Shown: positions 26,261 to 35,508, numbered from the stretch's first letter. The stretch: DNA of 64,000 bases from SIG714 sp964638675 (GCA_964638675.1 CAZXAU010000011.1:14545-78544), one strand, 5' to 3'. Notes: generated from the letters alone by a model not told the origin. A program made the numbers and translations.

Positions 26261-26289
26261 ATTTTATCAATAATTGCTCTGAAAGTCAA
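26261..26289 (-). promoter_or_regulatory. Promoter for tig-clpP-clpX
   Basis: Minus strand TTGACT (26289-26284), 17-base spacer and TAAAAT (26266-26261). Confidence 0.75.
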
Positions 26290-26354
26290 TACCTTTTTTT
26301 AAAAAAAACAATTTTATTATATTTTTTTATCCCACACGGACAGGCATTATGCTT

Positions 26355-27056
26355 TCAAATTATCTTGTGAGGGCAAAAATCGAGATAATCGGCAGAAATC
26401 AGTCTGAACGTTATCCCCTCATATTCAAATTCAGAGGGAATCGCATATCTGCCGTGTATATGTCCGAAGTAGCATTTGCGTACATTATGTGCCGTCATTA
26501 CATTTATTATCTCACGGCATACAAATTTATCGAGTACAGGCGGAAAATGCAGGAAGACAAGTTTTTCAAGATCGTTGTAATTCGTTTCGGCATCAACGAG
26601 GCTTCTCTCAAGCCTCATGCACTCTCTTGCCACGATCTTCGGATAATCTATACCATCAGGGGCGGCAGATTCGTTGTACCATCCTCTTGTTCCGCATATT
26701 GCATATCCGGTCGATGAAAGGGAATTGTTATACAGGAGTTCTATATTATTTATGGATCTGTCGGCAAGGGCAGCCTTTACCTTTTTTACAGTTGACCACC
26801 AATATTCGTGGTTCCCTTTGGAAATGATTTTTTTACCGGGAAGCTTTGAAATAAATTCAAGATCGGGCATTGCGTCATCAAGGGTCATTGCCCATGAGAT
26901 ATCACCCGGAATGACCACGGTATCCTCTTCATTTACAATGGCAGACCAGCGTTTGGAGAGTTTTTGTGTATGATCTTTCCATCTGTCGCCGAATATATCC
27001 ATCGGTTTTCCGCTTGTAAGTGATAAATGTGTATCTGCAATTACAAAAAGCGACAT
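26355..27056 (-). CDS. Metallophosphoesterase
   Basis: 233 residues of the calcineurin-like fold: IADTHLS near the N-terminus, PGDISWAM, KGNHEYWW, and a C-terminal GHIHG with two-metal ligands. The substrate is unknown. AAGGAG five bases before the ATG marks a clear start. It is a single gene with an AT-rich downstream region toward tig. Confidence 0.87.
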   Translation of the reverse strand: MSLFVIADTHLSLTSGKPMDIFGDRWKDHTQKLSKRWSAIVNEEDTVVIPGDISWAMTLDDAMPDLEFISKLPGKKIISKGNHEYWWSTVKKVKAALADRSINNIELLYNNSLSSTGYAICGTRGWYNESAAPDGIDYPKIVARECMRLERSLVDAETNYNDLEKLVFLHFPPVLDKFVCREIINVMTAHNVRKCYFGHIHGRYAIPSEFEYEGITFRLISADYLDFCPHKII

Positions 27057-27249
27057 AAAAGCTCCTTATCATTAATTGATCGGACGGTTGAAAACGAAGC
27101 CTGACGGCAAAAAATATCCTTATTATACTTATTGTCGGGCAATTCGACAGCTCCGTTCGAAAAAGGTACATACATAAATCGAATATAATGCATATACTGT
27201 AAGTTTTTGAAAATAATAATTACAAAACCAACCGAAAGGCGGTAGAATT

Positions 27250-27453
27250 ATGGATAGATTCAAACCTTATGAGGAGAGCGGCTCCGAAAAAAAGAGCAAA
27301 AAAAGGAACAAGGGCATTATCTGCGACGTCCGCAACTGCATGTATCACGACGGAGTAGGCAGATGCATGGCAGAGCAGATCGCCGTGGGTCCAACATATG
27401 CAACATCTGCAAGTGACACGGTTTGTGCGACCTTCAGACCGAAACAGCTCTGA
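27250..27453 (+). CDS. DUF1540 small Cys-rich protein
   Basis: 67 residues. A charged N-terminus (ESGSEKKSKKRN) precedes the DUF1540 motif IICDVRNCMYHDGVGRC, with another cysteine near the end (TVCATF). Four spaced cysteines suggest a zinc site. Function is unknown, though the family is frequent in spore-formers. GAAAGGCGG precedes the ATG by about nine bases. Confidence 0.8.
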   Translation: MDRFKPYEESGSEKKSKKRNKGIICDVRNCMYHDGVGRCMAEQIAVGPTYATSASDTVCATFRPKQL

Positions 27454-27519
27454 GAAAATTTCTTTTTAAGCGTGAGCTGTCAATCAGCCCGCTGTTTGCA
27501 ATGCCGCTTTTTACCTGTC

Positions 27520-28419
27520 TTATTCTTCGGGCTCCCAGCCTTTTGCAGGGGTAAGATTACGGTCAAAAAAATCAGCGGCATTTTTATATAGAATTTTTTC
27601 GGTAAGCTGTTTACCGTAACCCCGTTTTTCCATTTCGTATGCAAGATTCGAGATATATCTGACAGAAGGCAGTCCTTCCGGCGTCTCTCTTATGCCGTCA
27701 AAATCCGCACCGATGCAAACAGTATCTTCACCGTCAAGCATTATGTAATGCTCAACATGCCTGAGCACATCCGAAATCGTGGCTCTGCCGTAACAAAGAT
27801 GCTGAGGACACAGAGAGATCCCGACAATTCCGCCGAGATCGCGGATGACCGAAAACTGTTCGTCTGTCAGGTTTCTCGGGTGGTCATATACCTTTCTTGA
27901 GTTGGAATGGCTGGCGATCAGCGGCTTGCCTACCTCCATGGCGATTGCGGCACAGTCATAGAAGGTTTTTTCGCTTGAGTGGGAGATATCTGGGATAATG
28001 CCGAGCCTGAATGCGTGCCTGAGAACAGATACACCAAAGCGTTCCAGACCGTACTGTGTATCGTATCCTCCACCGATGCAGGTCCTGCCCATCCAATTGA
28101 GGGTGAGAAGACGGACACCGAGTGAGTACATAATATCAAGACGCTCAAGCTTTCCGCAAAGAATTTCGGCACCTTCAACCGCAAGAACGGAGCCCTTTTT
28201 CGGAATCGCGAAAGAGTCGATATTTGATGCGATCTCGAGCATTTTTTTCCACATATCATCAGATTCCAATGACGGATCGCTCCATATTGCAAACACCTGA
28301 CGGTATGTTTCGTATGAAAATGTTCCGGCTTTATTGACCTGTGTCTTTTCATTGTCAAAGGTCATGAGATTGTTGTAAAGCTCGGACAGTGTATCACAGT
28401 GCAGATCAAAATATTTCAT
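27520..28419 (-). CDS. Membrane dipeptidase, peptidase M19 family
   Basis: 299 residues. Family marks are DLHCDTL near the N-terminus, DISHSS, ASHSNSRK and a C-terminal GADFDGI. The enzyme is a zinc dipeptidase; family members hydrolyse D-containing or dehydro-dipeptides. The start at 28419 is set by AAGGAAAAT upstream; a TTG six codons earlier overlaps this ribosome site. No signal peptide is seen, so it is probably cytoplasmic here. It ends the lepB operon, 28 bases after yraN. Confidence 0.9.
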   Translation of the reverse strand: MKYFDLHCDTLSELYNNLMTFDNEKTQVNKAGTFSYETYRQVFAIWSDPSLESDDMWKKMLEIASNIDSFAIPKKGSVLAVEGAEILCGKLERLDIMYSLGVRLLTLNWMGRTCIGGGYDTQYGLERFGVSVLRHAFRLGIIPDISHSSEKTFYDCAAIAMEVGKPLIASHSNSRKVYDHPRNLTDEQFSVIRDLGGIVGISLCPQHLCYGRATISDVLRHVEHYIMLDGEDTVCIGADFDGIRETPEGLPSVRYISNLAYEMEKRGYGKQLTEKILYKNAADFFDRNLTPAKGWEPEE

Positions 28420-28447
28420 CTGAATATTTTCCTTCAAATAATATTAT

Positions 28448-28846
28448 TTATTTAATGTTTGAAAGCGTAAATGCCGATTCAAGATGCTTCAGCTTGTAAC
28501 CCTCATCACTCTCGTATATCTCGATCACATCAAACCTCGGGGTCAGTTTGGATCTGCTCTTCAGCATATACACCTTTGCCGTGAATATGATATTCTTCAT
28601 TTTTGATTTTGTCACGGCAAGTGCCGGTCTGCCAAATCCGGGATAGTTTCTTTCATCACGCATCTTAACTTCGACAAAGGCGATCATATCATCTTTTTCG
28701 GCAATGATATCAATTTCTCCGTGTCCTGATTTATAATTCTTCTGTAATATCCGATATCCATTAGATTTCAGATATTGAGCGGCTATACCCTCGCCGACAC
28801 TGCCTGCGGCTCTTGTTGTAATATCATCTTTACTCTTGACGTTCAT
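28448..28846 (-). CDS. YraN/UPF0102 family endonuclease-like protein
   Basis: 132 residues with the restriction-endonuclease-fold signature GEIDIIAEKDDMIAFVEVK, that is, GEID and EVK of a PD-(D/E)XK site. The cellular role is unproven. It lies just after rnhB, a conserved neighbourhood in Firmicutes. Confidence 0.92.
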   Translation of the reverse strand: MNVKSKDDITTRAAGSVGEGIAAQYLKSNGYRILQKNYKSGHGEIDIIAEKDDMIAFVEVKMRDERNYPGFGRPALAVTKSKMKNIIFTAKVYMLKSRSKLTPRFDVIEIYESDEGYKLKHLESAFTLSNIK

Positions 28847-28864
28847 GGCAATTCTGAATTATCT

Positions 28865-29473
28865 TCATTTTTCCTTATTTTTGTTCAGGAATGACAGAAA
28901 GCTTTTTCTGTGCACGGGAGTTGCACCGTGCTCAATTATTGCCTGCATGTGCTCCTTGGTGCCATATCCTTTATGCTTTGCAAAGCCGTATTCGGGATAG
29001 TTTTTATCCATTTCGATGCAAAGACGGTCACGTGAGACCTTTGCGAGTATCGATGCTGCCGCAATAGACGGGGAGAGTGCATCGCCGTGAATGACACATT
29101 TTGTCGGCTGGGTGAATCCTCTTGCAATGTTGCCGTCGACAAGAATGATGTCGGGAGCGATATTCAGTGAGGATACTGCACGCTGCATTGCAAGCTGTGA
29201 TGCATTGAGAATATTTATGCTGTCGATCTCCTCAACGCTTGAATAAGCAACAGCGTATGCAATTGCCTTTTCGGTTATTATATCAAAAAGTATATTTCTT
29301 TTTTTCTCGGAAAGCTTTTTTGAGTCATTCAATCCGGGAATCTCTATTCCAGCTGGAAGGATGACCGCCGCAGCACATACAGGACCTGCAAGAGGACCTC
29401 TGCCTGCTTCGTCTGTTCCTGCTATGACCTTAAAGCCTTCGGCAATACATTCGTTTTCAATATTCCATTCCAT
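28865..29473 (-). CDS. rnhB: Ribonuclease HII
   Basis: 202 residues with the N-terminal signature GTDEAGRGPLAGPV, NDSKKLSEKKR, an ILVDGN strand and the C-terminal HKGYGTKEH. RNase HII removes single ribonucleotides from DNA and cleaves RNA-DNA hybrids. It is mid-operon, 18 bases before yraN. Confidence 0.96.
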   Translation of the reverse strand: MEWNIENECIAEGFKVIAGTDEAGRGPLAGPVCAAAVILPAGIEIPGLNDSKKLSEKKRNILFDIITEKAIAYAVAYSSVEEIDSINILNASQLAMQRAVSSLNIAPDIILVDGNIARGFTQPTKCVIHGDALSPSIAAASILAKVSRDRLCIEMDKNYPEYGFAKHKGYGTKEHMQAIIEHGATPVHRKSFLSFLNKNKEK

Positions 29474-29502
29474 ATTATATGTACTATATCTTATCTGTTT
29501 TT

Positions 29503-30291
29503 TTACTGTAGCTTTGCAAGCTTGAGATCGATCGTGTCGACAAGCTCAAGTGAATACTTTTCTCTGAATGCTTCGGCTTTTTGGTATACATCACGCCTGC
29601 CGATCGATTCAGGCGTATGTGCGTCGATCCCGTATATTACTTTACAGCCGTATTCTGCGGCGATGGAAAAGAAACGGTCACTCGGATAATATCTGCCGTC
29701 ACCCAGACCGAGAAAATTGATTTCAAGCGGCAGATCATAGACATTTGAGAGAATGCATATTTCCTTCATGTAATCTCTGTATGTCTTTTCATCGCCCTGA
29801 TAATTCACGAGGTCGGGATGGCAGAAATATGAGAAGATTCCGCTTTGCGCCCCTTGTGTCAGTCGCTCGACATAGGTTTTCATCTCGGTTAGGCCGCAAG
29901 GTCTTCCGAGATATTCCCCCTCATAGTCGCTGTTCAGATAATGTTGACCGAGTATTGCATACTCACATTTCATCGAGACAAGTAGCTCCTTGAGTGCTTC
30001 AAAGGTCTCGGGGTAATATTCGGCTTCAACACCTAAGTGTATCTCGATCTTGTCTTTATACTCATCTTTAAGTGTTAGTATTTTTTCTGAATATTCGTAT
30101 GCCGCACTTACCGGCATTTTGGTTTGCGGGACGAAATCTTTATTTTTAAATGGCTGCGGGGTATGATCTGAGAATCCAAGCACCGAAAGCCCGCTTTTTA
30201 TTGCCTGTTCGATATATTCCTGCTCGCTTCCGCGTGCGTGATTGCATCTCGGTGTATGGGTGTGGTAATTTTTTGTAAGATAATCCTTCAT
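29503..30291 (-). CDS. PHP-domain phosphatase, HisJ/histidinol-phosphatase-like
   Basis: 262 residues. It starts NYHTHTPRCNHARGSEQEYI and has GFSDHTPQPF, then IDAHTPE near the C-terminus, all PHP metal ligands. The sequence resembles HisJ-type histidinol phosphatases, which perform the penultimate step of histidine synthesis, but no other his gene is in the window, so the substrate is uncertain. It lies between rbgA and rnhB, an unusual insertion in an otherwise conserved operon. Confidence 0.8.
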   Translation of the reverse strand: MKDYLTKNYHTHTPRCNHARGSEQEYIEQAIKSGLSVLGFSDHTPQPFKNKDFVPQTKMPVSAAYEYSEKILTLKDEYKDKIEIHLGVEAEYYPETFEALKELLVSMKCEYAILGQHYLNSDYEGEYLGRPCGLTEMKTYVERLTQGAQSGIFSYFCHPDLVNYQGDEKTYRDYMKEICILSNVYDLPLEINFLGLGDGRYYPSDRFFSIAAEYGCKVIYGIDAHTPESIGRRDVYQKAEAFREKYSLELVDTIDLKLAKLQ

Positions 30292-30312
30292 TGTTTTAAC
30301 TTTTGTTCTTTC

Positions 30313-31188
30313 TTAAATTATATATTCGGGGGATTCAAGAGAAATGCGTCCGATCTTTGTGCTTCTGAATTCATCAAGCAACATACCTGACGTTCTCTCT
30401 TCGTTTATATTTCCGCCGCTTATGATCATTCCGCGCTTTCTTGCTATGCATTCAAACAGGTCGTATGCAGGCATTTCCTTTACGGATTCGATATCGCCGA
30501 GTGAAAATCTTTTCACGAGCAGATCGGGATACATCCTTTGCAGTCTTTCAAGAAGAATACACGAGAGCTCTGTCGTATCGAGTATTGCATCCTTTATTGC
30601 TCCTGTGAGTGCGAGATTTTCTCCGACCGTTTTATCATCGAATTTCGGCCAAAGTACGCCAGGCATATCCATCAGGTCAAGCCCTATATCAGTAAAGACC
30701 CACTGCTTTGTGAGCGTTACCCCCGGTCGGTTTTCAACCTTTGCCTTTTTTCCTTTTCCGAGTCGGTTGATAAGAGAAGATTTTCCGACATTTGGTATGC
30801 CGAGGATCATGGCTTTTACATTCTTTCCCGATATGCCTTTTTCTTCATATCTTTTGAGCTTATCCGAAAGTATTTTTCTTATTTCAGGCATGATGTTCTG
30901 GATGCCTGCACCGCTCTTGCAATCTGTAAATATATAGTGTTCGCCCTTTTCAGCGGCATAATCCAGCCATTTTTTACTGACGGTCGGATCTGCAAGTCCC
31001 GATTTATTCATTAATGTAAGCATTGGCTTTCCCTGACACAATTTAAGAATTTCGGGATTCTTTGAACTGACAGGTATGCGTGCATCCCGAAGCTCAATTA
31101 TTATATCAACCTCTTTGAGATTTTCCGAAATCAGTCTGCGTGTTTTCGCCATGTGACCAGGAAACCACTGTATCGTTTGTGATGGCAT
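30313..31188 (-). CDS. rbgA: Ribosome biogenesis GTPase RbgA/YlqF
   Basis: 291 residues. Circularly permuted GTPase with QWFPGHMAKTRR at the start, G4 MNKSGLAD, G1 GIPNVGKSS and G3 DMPGVLWP. RbgA acts in late 50S assembly in Firmicutes. It is 21 bases downstream of lepB, as in related genomes. Confidence 0.95.
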   Translation of the reverse strand: MPSQTIQWFPGHMAKTRRLISENLKEVDIIIELRDARIPVSSKNPEILKLCQGKPMLTLMNKSGLADPTVSKKWLDYAAEKGEHYIFTDCKSGAGIQNIMPEIRKILSDKLKRYEEKGISGKNVKAMILGIPNVGKSSLINRLGKGKKAKVENRPGVTLTKQWVFTDIGLDLMDMPGVLWPKFDDKTVGENLALTGAIKDAILDTTELSCILLERLQRMYPDLLVKRFSLGDIESVKEMPAYDLFECIARKRGMIISGGNINEERTSGMLLDEFRSTKIGRISLESPEYII

Positions 31189-31209
31189 TTTTTTCTTCCT
31201 TTTTTGAAA

Positions 31210-32250
31210 TTATTCCAATATACCGAAATCCTCGAAGGGATATATGCGTACTCCTGCTTTTCCGACAACAAATCTTTCGTCGACGAGACCTACATTTGAG
31301 CTTCGGCTGTCGTGCGAGTTGTTTCTGTTATCTCCCATTACAAAGATCTTTCCGGTGGGAATGGTTATTTTGAAGGTATATGTTTCACGGTCAAACATGC
31401 CGCCCGGAATGTCTTCGATCGTTCTGTCAAAGTGCATCATCACATCAGGATTTTCCTGAAGATAAGTGCTATTGTACTCTTCTTCGCCGAACGGGTTGTA
31501 TCTCACATAATCTTCCTCGAGCGTTACACCGTTTACCTTGACTTCCCATGTTCGGAAGTTGATCTCGAGGGTGTCGTGCTCTGTTGCGATAACTCTTTTT
31601 ATCAGCGGTTTTGCAAGATCATAATCGGGAGCCTGGAGAACAACGATATCGCCCTTTGTCGGCTTATATCCGATAATCTGCACCAGAACACAGTCGCTGT
31701 CGTTTATTGTATAGGTCATTGATGAGCCGTCGACCTTTGAATATCTTACGAAAAATGTTATGAGGATAATGACGATTGCAACCGAAATTGCAACCATTTC
31801 AACGATATCAAAGAGTCCGCCGAGAAATCCGCCGCTCTCTTCGCTTTCTTTTTCTTTCTCTGCCTTTTTCTTTTTTTTGAAGGCTGAAAGGTCGGGATCA
31901 TTTTCGTCATTTTCGTCATTTTCGTCATTTTCGTCATTTTCGACACTTTTGGCATTTTCGAAAATTATGTTAAATCCTCCCTTGCTCATTTCTTCGCTTT
32001 TGCCGTCACCGATATCGCTTTGCTCTTTATTACCGTCTTCGCTTTCATGGAGCTGTAAAGGCTCTTCGATAATCTCGGGTTCTGTAGCTTCTTCTTTATT
32101 TTCTGTTTCTTCTCCGACTACCTCTTGCGGATCGTTGTCGGTCTGCTCATTATTTATCGTGCTGTTATTCTCGGTCGCTTCACCGTTTTCAAGGTTTTCA
32201 GCTTTTTTATTTTCCAAAACCGATTCGTGTTCGTTTATCTCAGGGAACAT
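31210..32250 (-). CDS. lepB: Signal peptidase I with long acidic N-terminal extension
   Basis: 346 residues, far longer than the usual 170-190. The catalytic part is normal: one membrane helix at about 149-168, serine S177 in KVDGSSM, lysine K218 in PLIKRVIA, then the MGDNRNNSHDSR box. It cleaves signal peptides outside the membrane. The first about 145 residues are disordered and very acidic (runs of END and EE) and should lie in the cytoplasm. The start at 32250 has AAGGAG five bases upstream. It heads the six-gene minus-strand operon. Confidence 0.93.
   Translation of the reverse strand: MFPEINEHESVLENKKAENLENGEATENNSTINNEQTDNDPQEVVGEETENKEEATEPEIIEEPLQLHESEDGNKEQSDIGDGKSEEMSKGGFNIIFENAKSVENDENDENDENDENDPDLSAFKKKKKAEKEKESEESGGFLGGLFDIVEMVAISVAIVIILITFFVRYSKVDGSSMTYTINDSDCVLVQIIGYKPTKGDIVVLQAPDYDLAKPLIKRVIATEHDTLEINFRTWEVKVNGVTLEEDYVRYNPFGEEEYNSTYLQENPDVMMHFDRTIEDIPGGMFDRETYTFKITIPTGKIFVMGDNRNNSHDSRSSNVGLVDERFVVGKAGVRIYPFEDFGILE
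31899..31943 (-). repeat. 9-bp tandem repeat inside lepB
   Basis: Five head-to-tail copies of CATTTTCGT (the last ends CGA) encode repeated Asn-Asp-Glu in the acidic extension of LepB. Copy number may vary by slippage without breaking the frame. Confidence 0.9.
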
Positions 32251-32290
32251 ATTGACTCCTTTTTGATTATATGATAAATATATACACTTC

Positions 32291-32319
32291 ATTATAGCAC
32301 AAAAATTATAATATAGCAA
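32291..32319 (-). promoter_or_regulatory. Promoter for the lepB operon
   Basis: Minus strand TTGCTA (32319-32314), 17-base spacer, TATAAT (32296-32291), about 40 bases before lepB. Confidence 0.75.
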
Positions 32320-32451
32320 GCGAATTTGCAAATTCTTTTCTTTATTAACAATTTATTTGTAAAGCCGACATCATCAATATTATTCAATATGCGCAGAAAT
32401 AAAATCCTCCCGCAATTAAAAAATAAAAAATCAAAAATTTTAAAAAAACTA

Positions 32452-32479
32452 TTGACAAATTATTTTTTTGTGATATAAT
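32452..32479 (+). promoter_or_regulatory. Promoter for the HMA/P1B-ATPase operon
   Basis: TTGACA (32452-32457), 16-base spacer and TATAAT (32474-32479), immediately followed by a dyad operator. Confidence 0.85.
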
Positions 32480-32491
32480 AACAATACAACG

Positions 32492-32509
32492 ATTAAGCAA
32501 TTGTTTAAT
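32492..32509. promoter_or_regulatory. Probable ArsR-type operator
   Basis: An 18-base imperfect palindrome, ATTAAGCAATTGTTTAAT, with a single mismatched pair, lies just downstream of the -10 box and within the likely transcript start. Its form fits a metal-sensing ArsR/SmtB repressor site; the repressor is not encoded next to it. Confidence 0.65.
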
Positions 32510-32542
32510 TGAATTTGATAATATTAAAAGAGGTACAAGAAT

Positions 32543-32764
32543 ATGAAGAAGATTTACAAAGTGGAAGTTGACTGTGCAAACTGTGCTAACCTTATGGAGG
32601 TTGCCGCAAATAAGACAAAGGGAGTCAAGAGCGCAGTTGTTAATTTCATGACTCAGAAGATCATTGTCGAATTTGAAGAGGGAAGCGATGAAAAGGCTGT
32701 TATTAAGGATGTTCTGAAAGCTTGCAGAAAAGTAGAACCCGACTGTGAAATTTTTTTTGAATAA
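32543..32764 (+). CDS. Stand-alone heavy-metal-associated (HMA) domain protein
   Basis: 73 residues of ferredoxin-like HMA fold, with the metal pair in VDCANCANLMEVA and the ending CRKVEPDCEIFFE, which adds further cysteines. Such metallochaperones deliver a soft metal ion to a P1B ATPase. The ATPase 29 bases downstream lacks its own N-terminal metal domain, so this protein probably supplies it in trans. AGAGG precedes the ATG. Confidence 0.9.
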   Translation: MKKIYKVEVDCANCANLMEVAANKTKGVKSAVVNFMTQKIIVEFEEGSDEKAVIKDVLKACRKVEPDCEIFFE

Positions 32765-32793
32765 TCTTATTTATTTAAAATCGGGAGAATAAT

Positions 32794-34680
32794 ATGAACA
32801 GAAAACAGAAAAAAATGCTGACTCGTATATTATTATCGTTTGCTCTCCTTATCGCTTTCAATATCATTCCGACTATAGGAATTCCGAGATTTATTGCCTT
32901 TTTTGCAATATACTGTATTATTGGCTATGATATCATAAGAAATGCATTTCTCGGAATAATCAGGGGAAGGGTATTTGATGAAAGCTTTCTGATGGCTGTT
33001 GCAACGATCGGTGCATTCGGTCTTGCGATCTATGAGAAAAGCGGAGATTATAATGAAGCTATTGCCGTAATGCTTTTTTATCAGACAGGTGAGCTTTTTC
33101 AGAGCTACGCTGTCGGAAAGAGCCGCAGGAATATTGCTTCACTCATGGACATACGCCCTGATTATGCGAATATTGAGACGGACGGAAATATAGTGAGGGT
33201 TGATCCGTACGAAGTGGCGTGCGGCAGTATAATTGTGGTACAGCCGGGTGAAAAAATACCGATAGACGGAATTGTTGAGCTCGGAGATTCTGCTCTCGAT
33301 ACAAGCTCACTTACCGGTGAAAGCGCTCCGAGGGATATACATAGGGGCGATGAAGTAATAAGCGGATGTATCAATCTGTCGGGCGTTCTGCGTATAAGGA
33401 CAACAAAAGAATTCGGAGATTCTACGGTATCCAAAATACTTGAACTTGTTGAGAATTCAAGCTCAAGAAAATCGAAATCGGAGGCTTTTATCTCCAAATT
33501 CTCAAGAATCTATACTCCTGCCGTTTGTTGCAGTGCTCTCGCCCTTGCACTTTTACCCCCGATTTTCAGATATCTTATACTGGGAACAGAACCGCTGTTC
33601 AGTGTCTGGATATACAGGGCTTTGATCTTCCTTGTGATAAGCTGTCCGTGTGCGCTTGTCATTTCGATCCCGCTCAGCTTTTTTGCGGGGCTCGGCGGTG
33701 CAAGCCGTGAGGGAATATTGATAAAGGGCTCAAATTATCTTGAAACGCTCTCAAAGGTCAAAACGGTTGTTTTTGATAAGACGGGTACACTTACGCTCGG
33801 AGCTTTTGAAGTGAGTGAAATTCATAATATCGGAATTTCAGCTCAGAAAATGCTTGAATATGCCGCATATGCCGAAAGCTCATCATCGCATCCGATTGCC
33901 ATGAGTATACAGAAGGCATACGGAAAAAAAATAAACAGGGATCTGCTGAATGATATAAACGAAATCGGCGGAAACGGTGTTTGTGCTGATGTTGACGGCG
34001 TAAAAATAGCTGTCGGTAATAAAAAACTGATGAAACGACTCGGTGTGGTTCTTCCCGATTGCAGCTGTGCAGGAACTGTAATACACATGTCGATCGACGG
34101 TGAATATGCCGGATATATCATAGTTTCGGATGTTATAAAACCGAATTCACGCGGAGCGATCGATGCATTGAGATCTGCCGGTGTTACAAAAAATATAATG
34201 CTGACAGGCGATTCAAAATCGGTTGCCGAAAAAGTCGCCGCACAGCTTTCTCTTGACGGCGTATACTCAGAGCTTCTTCCGGCAGACAAGGTCGAAAAGG
34301 TCGAAATGCTCCTTCGTGATATGCCGAAAAACGAAAAGCTTGCCTTTGTCGGTGACGGAATCAATGATGCTCCGGTTTTGTCAAGATCTGATATCGGGAT
34401 AGCTATGGGTGCACTCGGCTCGGATGCCGCAATAGAGGCGGCTGATGTGGTACTTATGGATGACGATCCGCTCAAAATATCAAAAGCTATCAAGATTTCG
34501 AGAAAGTGTATTTCGATTGTGTATACAAACATAATATTCGCTCTCGGTATTAAATTTTTAAGCCTGCTTCTCGGAGCATTCGGAATTGCAAATATGTGGT
34601 TTGCGATCTTTGCCGATGTCGGAGTTATGGTGATAGCCGTACTCAATTCGATCCGTGCACTCAATGTAAGCAAGCTTTAA
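32794..34680 (+). CDS. P1B-type heavy-metal-exporting ATPase (CadA/ZntA-like)
   Basis: 628 residues. The ion site is SCPCALVISIP in the membrane. Soluble motifs are SLTGES (actuator), DKTGTLT (phosphorylated Asp), SSSSHPIA (HP locus) and GDGINDAPVL. It pumps Zn, Cd or related divalent ions out of the cell; exact metal preference cannot be read with certainty. There is no fused N-terminal HMA, consistent with the separate HMA gene. Regulation is by the 32492 operator. Confidence 0.92.
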   Translation: MNRKQKKMLTRILLSFALLIAFNIIPTIGIPRFIAFFAIYCIIGYDIIRNAFLGIIRGRVFDESFLMAVATIGAFGLAIYEKSGDYNEAIAVMLFYQTGELFQSYAVGKSRRNIASLMDIRPDYANIETDGNIVRVDPYEVACGSIIVVQPGEKIPIDGIVELGDSALDTSSLTGESAPRDIHRGDEVISGCINLSGVLRIRTTKEFGDSTVSKILELVENSSSRKSKSEAFISKFSRIYTPAVCCSALALALLPPIFRYLILGTEPLFSVWIYRALIFLVISCPCALVISIPLSFFAGLGGASREGILIKGSNYLETLSKVKTVVFDKTGTLTLGAFEVSEIHNIGISAQKMLEYAAYAESSSSHPIAMSIQKAYGKKINRDLLNDINEIGGNGVCADVDGVKIAVGNKKLMKRLGVVLPDCSCAGTVIHMSIDGEYAGYIIVSDVIKPNSRGAIDALRSAGVTKNIMLTGDSKSVAEKVAAQLSLDGVYSELLPADKVEKVEMLLRDMPKNEKLAFVGDGINDAPVLSRSDIGIAMGALGSDAAIEAADVVLMDDDPLKISKAIKISRKCISIVYTNIIFALGIKFLSLLLGAFGIANMWFAIFADVGVMVIAVLNSIRALNVSKL

Positions 34681-34692
34681 TATGAATATGAA

Positions 34693-34721
34693 AAGGGGCT
34701 GTCGTAATCTGACAGCCCCTT
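34693..34721. terminator. Intrinsic terminator between convergent genes
   Basis: Eleven-bp stem AAGGGGCTGTC/GACAGCCCCTT with a seven-base loop. The T-rich run is better on the minus strand (TTTTCAT). Confidence 0.75.
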
Positions 34722-34740
34722 GTCGGTTTGTTATTTAATA

Positions 34741-35508
34741 TTACTTGAGCGGGAAAAACAACCAAAGAATTCCGAAAACGATCGGTTGATGAATTATGTA
34801 TATAATGAGAGTGTTCCGTCCGATAAAGCAGACCTGCTTAATTACGGGCGTTTTGTCACTCAGACATTTTATGAGCGTCTTTCCGTCTTTGTAGACCGTC
34901 TTTCCGATGAAAATTCCGATAAGATAATATCCGAAATTCAGAATAAAAGGGAAATAATCAAGTGCCATATAATCTTTTGTTTTCAAGCCGAGAAATACAA
35001 GGATGTTTGAATCAACATGCAGGGCAGAGATGTAAATACCCAATGCTACAGATAAAACACCTATTGCAAGTATTGAAAATTTGTTGCATTTGAGAAGGGG
35101 TGTGGCACATAGCATACAAAGTCCGAGGCAGGAAAGAACGCCGAAATCGATCTTGCTGTCGGAAAGCTTCATAAAATACATAATATACATGATGGAGCTG
35201 ACAAGAAAACCACCCGAAAGTACGATCAATCCCCGTTTTATACTTTTTCTTCCGAGTGTCAGGCAGATACCCGATAAGACGATGAATATAATACCGCCGT
35301 AGCTCTGGACAGCGTTGAAAATTGCACTGTCTGCCAAAAATTTTTCTTCGAGTATGTCGAAAACATAATTTATATCGAAAACGGTATGTATGAAAACAAC
35401 TGCCATTATGGCGATCCCGCGTATGAAATCAAGTTCCCATATCCTTGTTTTCGCTTTATTTATATCACATCTTTCGCTTGCTTGAGCTTTGTTTATACTT
35501 TTATTCAT
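34741..35508 (-). CDS. DUF1624/heparan-alpha-glucosaminide N-acetyltransferase-like membrane protein
   Basis: 255 residues with about seven membrane helices. The N-terminal RIWELDFIRGIAIMAVVFIH segment, containing LDxxRG and a membrane-embedded histidine, is the signature of this acyltransferase family, which moves an acetyl group across the membrane to a sugar. The acceptor here is unknown. It stands alone, convergent with the ATPase gene. Confidence 0.82.
   Translation of the reverse strand: MNKSINKAQASERCDINKAKTRIWELDFIRGIAIMAVVFIHTVFDINYVFDILEEKFLADSAIFNAVQSYGGIIFIVLSGICLTLGRKSIKRGLIVLSGGFLVSSIMYIMYFMKLSDSKIDFGVLSCLGLCMLCATPLLKCNKFSILAIGVLSVALGIYISALHVDSNILVFLGLKTKDYMALDYFPFILNFGYYLIGIFIGKTVYKDGKTLIKCLSDKTPVIKQVCFIGRNTLIIYIIHQPIVFGILWLFFPLK

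Noticed and set aside
31760..32266. 168-residue Ser-rich plus-strand open frame
   Set aside because: It is the reverse of the acidic lepB extension; low-complexity Ser/Phe composition comes from the GA-rich coding strand.
33843..34673. 276-residue minus-strand open frame inside the P1B ATPase gene
   Set aside because: It is the antisense shadow of a clearly coding ATPase; composition is Ser/Ile-rich with no recognisable motif and no ribosome site.
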